Positions 54,400 through 63,800 of a stretch of DNA of 64,000 bases are shown here, in pieces. Source of the DNA: Bacteroidota bacterium (lineage in GTDB: Bacteria > Bacteroidota > Bacteroidia > Flavobacteriales > Flavobacteriaceae); contig JAIUNZ010000011.1 in NCBI GenBank assembly GCA_020161455.1, positions 51,620 to 115,619 on the forward strand, given 5' to 3'. Numbering within the stretch: the first letter of the stretch is position 1; every line of letters starts with the position of its first letter. The translations under genes and the position numbers were made by a program. The notes below the pieces were generated by a model. It ran no database searches. It saw only the letters and a program-made list of their open reading frames with translations, and was not told the DNA's origin.

Positions 54400-56150
54400 A
54401 TGGAACAATTTGTAGTATCGGCGCGCAAGTATCGTCCGCAAACGTTTAAAGACGTAGTGGGACAACAAGCCATTACCAATACATTATTGAATGCTATTGA
54501 AAGTAATCACTTAGCGCAAGCACTACTTTTTACAGGTCCAAGAGGTGTTGGAAAAACTACCTGTGCCCGAATATTAGCTCGAAAAATAAACCAACCAGGC
54601 TATGACGATCCGCTAGAAGACTTTGCATTTAACGTATTTGAATTGGATGCCGCATCTAATAACTCAGTTGATGACATCCGAAACCTGATTGACCAAGTAC
54701 GCATACCACCACAAACCGGACAATATAAAGTATATATAATTGACGAGGTACACATGCTGTCGGCTTCGGCTTTCAATGCTTTTTTGAAAACATTAGAAGA
54801 GCCACCAAAACATGCCATCTTTATATTGGCAACCACCGAAAAACATAAAATCATTCCAACTATATTGTCTCGTTGTCAAATATTTGATTTTAAGAGAATC
54901 ACTGTAAAAGATGCGAGAGAACACTTAGCCGAAGTTGCTAAGAGTCAAAATGTAACTTATGAAGAAGATGCTTTGCACATCATTGCCCAAAAAGCCGATG
55001 GTGCTATGCGTGATGCATTATCTATTTTTGACCGTGTGGTTTCCTATTGTGGTAATAACTTAACCCGTCAAGCGGTTACGGAAAACTTGAACGTGTTGGA
55101 TTATGAAACCTATATAGAAATTACCAACTTACTACTAGAGAATAAAATTCCTGAAACCTTGATGATGTACAACGATGTGTTGGCTAAAGGTTTTGACGGA
55201 CATCACTTCGTTGCAGGATTGGCTTCTCACTTTAGAGATTTGATGGTTACCAAAAACCCAAGCACTTTGTCGTTGCTTGAAGTTGGAGAACAAGCCCAAG
55301 AACTATACCGACTACAATCGCAAAAGGCACCACAAGATTTTTTGTTAAAAGGCATCGAACTGGCTAATGATTGTGATTTAAAATTCAAGGTGTCGCAAAA
55401 CCAACGATTACTTGTCGAACTTTGTCTTATGCAACTTTGCTCTATCACACTTGATGGAGAAAAAAAAAAGCTAACTTCATAATTCCACCTATCTATTTTA
55501 AAAACCAAGGCTATTCTATAGCCGAAAAGGTTACCAAGGCTGAGGTTACAGTTGCGATTCCTGACGCTAAAGTTTCAACATCAAAAGTAAACGTTGTTAG
55601 TGCTGAAATTGAAGTTCCCGAAACCGTGCTAAAAGTTGAAGAAAGCGCTACTATAAAGACCGAAACTAAAGTAAGTGATGGTTTTACTTCTACCAAAGTT
55701 TCTGCTTTTTCGCTGAAAAGTATTTCAATAAAAAAAGAATTAGCAGAGAATCAAAAGAATATTTCTAAAGATACCAGCCACCTGCCTAGTGAAATTTTTA
55801 CGGAAACAGAAATGCAAGAACAATGGTTTAAATATGCACAACGACTAAGTGACAAAGGTCACATGATTATGATGTCATTATTAAGCATCAACGAACCTAC
55901 TCTAGAAGGTACAACTATTATTCACGAATTGCCAAACGAAGGCTCTAAAATTGATTTTGAACGCGAAATGCCCGAATTACTGGGTTACTTGAGAGGAAAA
56001 CTACACAACCACGACATCAAAATCACTGTTAGAATCAACGAAGCCATCGAAGCTAAAAAAGCATTTACGCCGCAAGACAAGTACAATAGAATGCTTGAAA
56101 TCAATCCTAATTTAGAGGTATTGAAAAAAATATTTGATTTAGAACTCTAA
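54400..56150 (+). CDS. dnaX: DNA polymerase III gamma/tau, read with a -1 shift at an A10 tract
   Basis: Clamp-loader ATPase. 0-frame from 54400: FVVSARKYRPQTFKDVVGQ, Walker A GPRGVGKT (46-53), VYIIDEVHMLSASAFNAFLKTLEEPP, SRCQIFDFKRI, domain III, then GEKKKLTS and TAA at 55480: 360 residues. The four-Cys zinc module is absent. Bases 55460-55469 are ten A then G (GAA AAA AAA AAG). A slip of -1 yields KKKANFIIPPIYFKNQGYS and continues to 56150 through the tau C-terminal domain (EQWFKYAQRLSDKGHMIMMSL), 583 residues in all. The open stretch from 55470 has no start before GTG 55626. It overlaps the 3' end of ppx by four bases. Gamma-like and tau products may both be made. Confidence 0.88.
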
Positions 56151-57037
56151 ATTATCTCTTGATACATTGCTTTAATAATACCGTCCGAAAGACCAATTTT
56201 TGGCACGTATATTTTAGTAGCACCACTCCATTTCATAGCGTTAAGATATATCTTGGTAGCCGGAATAATTACATCGGCTCTATCGGTGTTTAGTCCCAAT
56301 TCGGCGATACGCTGTTCATAAGTTAGCGAGTTTAGGTATTGGTATTGCGCATTTAAATATAAATAAGTTAGCGGTTGTTCTTGTGATTTGCCCGACATCT
56401 TAAATATCTTGTTGATGTTTCCGCCAGAACCAATGAGAATAACGTTTTCTAAATCGGTTGTTTTTTCCTTAATCCACTTTTCTATTTCGGTCCAAACAAT
56501 TTCGTTTACCATATCGTTTAACAAACGAACAGTTCCGTTTTTGAAGGATTTTGAAGCAATCATTTTTCCGTCATTAAAGAGTGAGAACTCCGTACTTCCA
56601 CCACCAACATCAACATAGAGATAGGCTTGGTCTGTTTTAATAAACGAATGCAAATCGGTAGAAGCAATGATAGCGGCTTCATTTTTTCCGTCAATTATAT
56701 CAATTTTAATGTCTGATTGTTGGTAAATATAATCAGCTACTTCTTTACCATTAAAGGCTTCGCGCATTGCCGATGTGGCACAGGCTTTGTATTTTTCAAT
56801 TCGATAAACTTTCATTAAGAGTTTGAAGGCTTTCATAGCATCAACCATTCTGTCGATGTTTTCTTCGGATATTTCTCCAACGGTAAAAGCATCTTGCCCA
56901 AGACGGATAGGCACACGAATCAGTGCGCTCTTGTTAAACTGAGTTTCCTTTCCTTGTTGTTCTACAATGTTCGATATGAGCATTCGCATGGCATTGGAAC
57001 CAATATCGATAGCAGCATATTTCTTAATGGTTATCAT
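56147..57037 (-). CDS. ppx: Exopolyphosphatase (Ppx/GppA family)
   Basis: A 296-residue ASKHA-fold phosphatase. Phosphate-1 motif AIDIGSNAMRMLI, and phosphate-2 motif AYLYVDVGGGSTEFSLF; ACATSAMREAFNG and LIGSGGNINKI are also family features. This short form lacks the C-terminal HD-type domain of E. coli PPX (513 residues). It hydrolyses polyphosphate or pppGpp; next to ppk1, polyphosphate is the likely substrate. It is the last of three genes in the unit. Confidence 0.92.
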   Translation of the reverse strand: MITIKKYAAIDIGSNAMRMLISNIVEQQGKETQFNKSALIRVPIRLGQDAFTVGEISEENIDRMVDAMKAFKLLMKVYRIEKYKACATSAMREAFNGKEVADYIYQQSDIKIDIIDGKNEAAIIASTDLHSFIKTDQAYLYVDVGGGSTEFSLFNDGKMIASKSFKNGTVRLLNDMVNEIVWTEIEKWIKEKTTDLENVILIGSGGNINKIFKMSGKSQEQPLTYLYLNAQYQYLNSLTYEQRIAELGLNTDRADVIIPATKIYLNAMKWSGATKIYVPKIGLSDGIIKAMYQEII

Positions 57038-57043
57038 GCTTAT

Positions 57044-59185
57044 TTATTTTTCGGGTACGATACAATTTGTGTTTAACACTTCACTATTATGGTCAAGAAA
57101 ATAATTATAGGTTTCAAATTGAGCTCTAAAAATAGATTCGTTTGTAGTTCTTGCTTTATATTTATTTTCCAAATCCGCAGAATGAATCCGAGCTTTAACG
57201 TTTCCACGCCAACCAATATCGAAAGTGTCAATAATAGCTTTCTTTATATCTTCATCATAAATCGGACAGGTTACTTCTACTCTACCGTCAAGATTTCTTC
57301 GCATAAAATCGGCAGAAGAAATGAATACCTCGGGATTATCATTATTGCAAAAAATGTATGCTCTCGAATGTTCCAAGAAATTATCAACAATGCTAATAGC
57401 TTCTATGTTTTCGCTCATTCCTTTAACACCCGGGATTAATGAACAGATACCTCTTACTTGTAGTTTTACCTTCACACCAGCGTTACTTGCGTCGTATAAT
57501 TTATCAATAATTGGGTAATCTGACAAACTGTTCATCTTTAAATTTAAGTATGCTGGTCGTCCCATTTGAGCATTTTGAATTTCACGATCTATCAATTTAT
57601 TGAACTTTGAACGAGTATAATGTGGCGAAACAATGAGGTGTTTGTAACGATGGATGCGATAGTTAACATCAAAGAATTCGAAAATTTTGTTGACGTCTTT
57701 TAAAATCTGTTGATGGCAAGTAAACAAAGTTAAATCGGTATAAATTTTAGCTGTTGATTCGTTAAAGTTTCCTGTAGAAATAAATCCGTACCGTTTGATT
57801 TTTTCTTTTTCGATACGCTCAATAACACATATTTTACTGTGTACTTTTAATCCTTTGATACCAAAAATGAGTTCGATACCCTCTTGTTGCATTACTTCGG
57901 CATAATTTATATTAGAAGCCTCATCAAATCTAGCTTGAAGTTCAATTTGTACAGTTACTTTTTTTCCATTTTTAGCTGCATTTATTAAGGAACTAATAAT
58001 TTGCGAGTTTTTGGCCAGTCGGTATAATGTGATTTTAATTGAAGTTACCTTTGGATCAAGAGCGGCTTCTCGCAAAAATTTTATTAGATAAGAATAAGAC
58101 TGATACGGTGTATGTATAAGATAATCTTTTTTAGCAATTCTATTCAAAATACTACCATCAAGAGACAATCCTTCTACTGGCAACGGATCTTGTTGTTGGT
58201 ATAATAAGTCTTGACGACCTAAATCGGGAAATGACATATAATCACGACGGTTATGGTATTTTCCACCAGGTATGATGCTATCGGTAAGTTCAATACCCAT
58301 TTTGGTTAAAAAGAAATTGAGCGTATCTTTTTCAATCGATTGGTCGTAAACAAATCGAACAGGTTCGCCAATTCGTCTATCTTTTACCGATGTAGCTATT
58401 TTTTCGAGCATACTTTTACTCATATCGCTATCAATGTCTAATTGTGCATCGCGAGTAATTTTTATCATGTGTACCGAAATACTTTCGTAATCAAAAATGT
58501 TAAAAATACTGCTCAAATTCAATCGAATAACATCATCAAGCAGTATCACATACTGTTTATTATCTTTTTTGGGAAGCACTAAAAATCGATTAAAAGACTT
58601 TGGAATTTCGATTAAAGCATAACGAATTTCTTTTTTTTTCTTTTTTACAATATCTAATACAGAAGCTGGTTTATCTTCATTTTTCATCACCAATCGAACG
58701 GTTAAATAACCCGTATTGTCAACTAACAAAGGAAATTCAGCCAAATCATTTAAGATAATAGTAACCAGTTCTTGACTCATTTTTTGAATAAAAAAGTCTT
58801 TGATATATTCTTCTTGTGTTTGAGTAACTTGTTTTTCATCAACAATAATGATGTTCTGTTTTTCGAGTTGTTTTTCAATTTCGCCCAGCACTTTTAAACT
58901 TTCGTTTTGCTGTTTGATAACGATTTTAGTAATGTCTTTTACTAATTGTTGTGCCGTAATTCCGCCTAATAACTTTTCACCAGTAACACCCGAAAGTGAA
59001 AGTCTTCTAACCGCAGCAAATCTCACTCTAAAAAACTCATCTAAGTTGTTGGAAAATATTCCTAAAAAACGAAGTCTTTCTAACAATGGAACGGTATCGT
59101 CTGCGGCTTCTTGTAAAACTCTAGCATTGAAAGCGAGCCAACTTTTTTCTCTATCTATATAGGTATAATTTTTTTCTACAGTCAT
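57044..59185 (-). CDS. ppk1: Polyphosphate kinase 1
   Basis: A 713-residue PPK1 (ATP + polyP(n) to ADP + polyP(n+1)). The N domain starts YIDREKSWLAFNARVLQEAAD; the ATP-site histidine is in GLKVHSKICVIER and FISTGNFNESTAKIYTD; a second conserved His is in FLEHSRAYIFCN, with FISSADFMRRNLDGRVEVTCPI near the end. Length is slightly above that of E. coli (688). The upstream SixA-like gene starts four bases before and ppx follows six bases later, so all three form an operon. Confidence 0.96.
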   Translation of the reverse strand: MTVEKNYTYIDREKSWLAFNARVLQEAADDTVPLLERLRFLGIFSNNLDEFFRVRFAAVRRLSLSGVTGEKLLGGITAQQLVKDITKIVIKQQNESLKVLGEIEKQLEKQNIIIVDEKQVTQTQEEYIKDFFIQKMSQELVTIILNDLAEFPLLVDNTGYLTVRLVMKNEDKPASVLDIVKKKKKEIRYALIEIPKSFNRFLVLPKKDNKQYVILLDDVIRLNLSSIFNIFDYESISVHMIKITRDAQLDIDSDMSKSMLEKIATSVKDRRIGEPVRFVYDQSIEKDTLNFFLTKMGIELTDSIIPGGKYHNRRDYMSFPDLGRQDLLYQQQDPLPVEGLSLDGSILNRIAKKDYLIHTPYQSYSYLIKFLREAALDPKVTSIKITLYRLAKNSQIISSLINAAKNGKKVTVQIELQARFDEASNINYAEVMQQEGIELIFGIKGLKVHSKICVIERIEKEKIKRYGFISTGNFNESTAKIYTDLTLFTCHQQILKDVNKIFEFFDVNYRIHRYKHLIVSPHYTRSKFNKLIDREIQNAQMGRPAYLNLKMNSLSDYPIIDKLYDASNAGVKVKLQVRGICSLIPGVKGMSENIEAISIVDNFLEHSRAYIFCNNDNPEVFISSADFMRRNLDGRVEVTCPIYDEDIKKAIIDTFDIGWRGNVKARIHSADLENKYKARTTNESIFRAQFETYNYFLDHNSEVLNTNCIVPEK

Positions 59186-59188
59186 AAA

Positions 59189-59674
59189 TTAATTAAAATC
59201 TTTTGGAAGAATAATTTTATTTGTTTTTCCGTTAGAAATTGCTTTCCAAGAATTTGTTTCAAAGGTAATAGAAACAAAGCCTGAAGTAGAAACATTATCA
59301 ACAGTTACATTACCAAATTTATTAACAAAATGTGTGATTGCTTCGTTGTGTCCAAAAAGTATTAGATTATCAAATTGATCATTACAATTTTTTATTATTG
59401 TTTCAAGCTTAGTTAAATCAAAAGTATATAACTCTTTTTTAAAAATAATACTTTCAATAGGACATGAAAAATTTTGAGTAAAAATAATAGCCGTTTCCAT
59501 TGCTCTTTTTGCTGCACTAGACCATATTATAAAAGTTTCTGGCAAATAATTTATTACTTTACTTGAAATTAAATGTGCATCTTGAATTCCTCTATTAGAC
59601 AGTGGTCTGTCAAAATCTTGAACAGGCAAATCCCAACTTGATTTGGCATGTCTCACTAATATTAATTGCTTCAT
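59189..59674 (-). CDS. SixA-type histidine phosphatase
   Basis: A 161-residue phosphoglycerate mutase-fold phosphatase. The catalytic RHG-type motif is LVRHAKSSWDLPVQDFDRPLSNRG with RHA, and LFGHNEAITHFVNKFG contains the second His. E. coli SixA dephosphorylates phosphohistidine on NPr; here the neighbours are polyphosphate genes, so a link to phosphate metabolism is likely. First gene of a three-gene unit. Confidence 0.9.
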   Translation of the reverse strand: MKQLILVRHAKSSWDLPVQDFDRPLSNRGIQDAHLISSKVINYLPETFIIWSSAAKRAMETAIIFTQNFSCPIESIIFKKELYTFDLTKLETIIKNCNDQFDNLILFGHNEAITHFVNKFGNVTVDNVSTSGFVSITFETNSWKAISNGKTNKIILPKDFN

Positions 59675-60232
59675 GAGATTATTAGTAATAGATTATAAAT
59701 AAATTTAATTTCATAAATATAGGAATTTGAAATTGAATATTCAGCAACAACATAATATTTATAAAATATAACATCAATACTTTAGAATTAAATTGTTTGT
59801 TATTAATATTTTTTTGTTTAAAATTCATAGAAACTTACAAATGTTATAAACAATACGATGTTAATATATTTTTGTAGCTTTTTTACTTTTATAAAATAAA
59901 AAATATGCATTTTATCTATGTTTTTATGCGTTTTATCGACGTTTTTCTTTGTCAATTAAAAAAGATAATATACTTTCGACCTATAATTTAACTAAAAACC
60001 AAGAAAAATGTTTGAAAAAAATTTAAAAAACAACCAAAAAAAATCCGATTAAATGAATAAAATACGTCAAAATCAACATTTCATCGAGTTTTCTAGCTAT
60101 TGATAGAAAAAATTAATCATTATGAGAACATGTATCTAAATTAGCTCCAAAATTAATGTTAAAAATAAATAGCAATAATGAGTAGAAAAAAAATTACATG
60201 ATTGAAAAGTAATGAATTAAAAAATTATTATC
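59675..60232. other. Long AT-rich intergenic region
   Basis: No gene above 30 codons is supported. It contains a probable promoter at 59948-59978 and a leader of about 250 bases before 60233, or 320 before the preferred start of the next gene. Within the leader an ATG at 60008 opens 14 codons (MFEKNLKNNQKKSD) ending TAA; the lysine/asparagine richness may just reflect A-rich DNA. Confidence 0.55.
59948..59978 (+). promoter_or_regulatory. Promoter of the adhesin operon
   Basis: TTTG at 59948-59951 and TACTTTCG at 59971-59978 (one mismatch to TAnnTTTG) are 19 bases apart. Confidence 0.5.
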
Positions 60233-60304
60233 ATGAAAAAAGTGAACCCAAACCCTTTAATTAACCGTCAAACAACCTATTTGTTTGATAAAAAATGCGA
60301 AACT

Positions 60305-60826
60305 ATGAGTAAAAAAGTAATATTACTTTTTATGTTTGTTATGTTTATAACAAACATATCTGCACAAGTTACCAATGATGAAGATGCTCCGGTTATCCGA
60401 GAGATTAGTACATTCATTAATCAAGGTGCCTTGATGCGTTCTGCAAAACCTGGTTATTCTGATTCAAAAAATTTAGAAAACTTGGTAACCAAAGTTCAAT
60501 CTTCGGTTTATGTAAAAAATGGAACTGTAAATAGTTATGGTGAAAAACCAAAAAACCTATTTACTGATATAAGTTCTATTAATCAATTGGGAAATTTATC
60601 GATGTTAAAGAACAATATTGAAATTGTTATTATTTCAATTAATACTTCGGCAGAATTAAATTCAATAGTAAATTTATCAATGCTATCAAGTTTCAAAAAT
60701 TTGAAGTATGTGTACTTTGTTTCCAAAGTAGCTATTACTAATCAAAACATCAGTAATATGATTTCAAACTATAATGATAGATATAGTATTTTCTATAAGT
60801 TCGAAAATAGCGATACAAATCAATAA
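60305..60826 (+). CDS. Small secreted protein preceding adhesin
   Basis: A 173-residue exported protein from ATG 60305: signal peptide (ILLFMFVMFITNISAQ), then a domain with DAPVIREISTFINQGALMRSAKP, FTDISSINQLGNLSMLKNNIEIVIISI and LKYVYFVSK. An alternative ATG at 60233 gives 197 residues with a 24-residue extension before the signal peptide, less likely. I do not recognise a named family. It ends 20 bases before the large adhesin gene and is surely in the same transcript. Confidence 0.8.
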   Translation: MSKKVILLFMFVMFITNISAQVTNDEDAPVIREISTFINQGALMRSAKPGYSDSKNLENLVTKVQSSVYVKNGTVNSYGEKPKNLFTDISSINQLGNLSMLKNNIEIVIISINTSAELNSIVNLSMLSSFKNLKYVYFVSKVAITNQNISNMISNYNDRYSIFYKFENSDTNQ

Positions 60827-60845
60827 TTTACTAAAAAGAAACTAT

Positions 60846-63800
60846 ATGAAAAATTTATACACATTGAAAGTAAATACTATGCTTAAGTGTTTGGTTTTAT
60901 TACTTGTATTTCTTTTAGGAAATACGGTTGATTCCAACGCACAAGTACGAAAAGAATTTACACAAAGATCTTCTACTTATACACCTACCAAAAAGATTTA
61001 TAATGTAAAAGGAGATTTTACCATGTTAGGTAATACGTGTTTGACACCGCAAAACTATGGTCCAAACACGAACAACAATGGTCAGTTTATGACTTATGTT
61101 GATTTTGATAATGATCCTAGTACATTCAATTCATCTTCATCTACATTAGTTTTGTCAAATGAAAATGGAGCAATACCATCTTGTTCTGACATTGTTTATG
61201 CAGGATTATATTGGACCGGTAAATCTTCCTCAGATGAATCATTTGATGTAACAAAGTCGATTCAAACGGGTACGCAAAGCGTAAATAATAATTTGAATAT
61301 TGTTCACAATCAAAACATTGCGAATACAAATTATACTTTATCTATCTCAAGAAATAGCCCAAGTAGTAGCAACAGAAATCCTATTTATAAGTTCTCTGGA
61401 AATGGAAATACTTATGAATTTAATTTTTATAACAGTAGTGCTACTAATAGAGTAACTTTATCAGTAAATGGCGCAACTGCTATTAATATTCCCGTTACAG
61501 TTAATGGTGCAGGAACAGAAGCTACTCTTAACACTCAATATGTTATTACAGATGGTACAGTAACCTTAAAGATTAAAAAACTATACAGAGATGCTGCTAC
61601 GAATTTAAGTACAACTTCAACCCAAAACTCATCTAACGCAGATGTAAATGTATCTGGTCTAGCTCCAGTTTTTTCGAATGTTACTAAAACATTTAATAAA
61701 AGACAGGTTAAGATAAAAGGACCTAACGCTTCTTCGTATAGTCAAGTAACAGCTTCAACGAATAATATTTATTATCCTTCTGGTAGTGATGATGATATTT
61801 TTTCTGCATATGTAGAAGTAACAGACTATGTTAGAACAAATGGAATAGGAGAATATTATGTAGCTGATTTGCCGTTATTAGAAGGTAATGTTGGTGGTAC
61901 TGGCTACTCAGGTGGATGGGGAATGATCGTAATATATGAGAATTCTAAAATGAAATGGAGAGACATTACTATTTTTGATGGCTATGCTTATGTAAACTCA
62001 GGAAATTCTTCTGGATATGACTTACCTGTTTCTGGCTTTAACACTGTTCAATCAGGAAATGTTGGAATGAAAATTGGTGTTATGGCAAGTGAAGGTGATG
62101 TTGCATTCACTGGAGATTATTTTAAAATTAGAAACTTAAATACAACTAATTACACCACGTTAGATCATGGTTCTGGAACTGATACCAATTTCTTTAATTC
62201 ATCTATAAACGCTGGTGGTGCTAGAAATCCTCAACTTTCTAACAATACAGGTATTGATATAAATATTATCGATATTCCTAATACAAACAATAGTATAATA
62301 GGAAACAATCAAACATCAACAAATTTTAGATATGGAACAAATGGAGATACTTATTCAATATTTGGAATTGCCATGTCAGTTGATGCTTATATTCCGGAAG
62401 CACAAGGTATTTTATCAACTACAACGATAAATAATGTTCCTGCAGTTCTTCCATATACAACTTTACCAGGACAAGAAATAGGTTTTAGTATTGATGTACG
62501 CAATTTAGGTACAGAAGCAATAAATAATTATAAAGTAATTATACCTATTCCATACAATGCAAGTTATGTAGCTGGAAGTGCTACAGGAACGCTTTATTAT
62601 ACAAACCCAAATACAACTATCACAGGTACCTTTGATCCATCATTAGGTGCAACTGGTTCCGTGGTATGGAATTTTGGAACATTGCCTTTACCAGCAAATC
62701 CGAGTGTATTGTTAGCGCAATTATCATTTAAACTTAAATCAACTACTGATTGTTCAATATTAAATAATGCAACATGTGCTAGTGTTATAGGTGTGAATGG
62801 TTTATCTACTGGTACAGGTTCAACAACTGGTGTTGCCTTAACAAATTCTAAATTAATTCAAGGCTTAACTCAAAATGGAAATTGTGTAGGTGAACCTATT
62901 GCTACTCCAATCAATATTGGAATCAATGGTGCCAGTTATGTTCAACAAAACTGTCCTAGTACAGATGTTGTGAGACACTTTACTTATTGTAGTACAAGTA
63001 CAACTGTGCCAACATCTCAAATTGCATCAAATTTCCCTGCTGGATCTATGTATTACAATGAATTTCCAGTAACTATTAATTCTATAGAATATACTGACAG
63101 CAATCCAATACCTCTTGTATCAGGCTCAACTGTAACATATTATGCTGTACCTGCTGGAGGTGGAACAGGTTGTAATTTCCCATTTACTGTTAGCAAATGC
63201 CCTAAAATAATTGCTCAAGACGATTCTTTTAGTGGTGTAAATGGTCTTACAGGAAATCCAAATCTAGGTAATGTATTTAATAATAATGGAAATGGTCCTG
63301 ATACTTTAAATGGAAATCAAACAAGTACAAGTCAAGTTACTTTAACGATTCTTAATCCTGCTAATCCTATAAATGGTGGACTAGTTCCTTTTATTAATCC
63401 TTCTAATGGACAAATAATTGTTCCCCCTGGAACGCCTTCTGGAAATTATAGTATCACTTATCTAATTTGTGAAAATGGTAATTTGTCAAATTGTGATTCT
63501 GCAGTAGTTTATATTACAGTAGTATGTCCTGTTGTTCCACAACCAACAATAGAATGTTACCAAACTGCTACTTTTAACACTAATACATGTTCTTGGGATA
63601 TCACTGGTACGCAACCAAATCCTCCTACAGAATTATTGTGTTACCAAACTGCTACTTGGAATCCAACTACTTGTCAATACGATGTAACAGGTGAACAACC
63701 TGCTGCTCCGACTGTATTGTGTTACCAAACTGCTACTTGGAATCCAACTACTTGTCAATATGATGTAACAGGTGAACAACCTGCTGCTCCAACTGTATTG

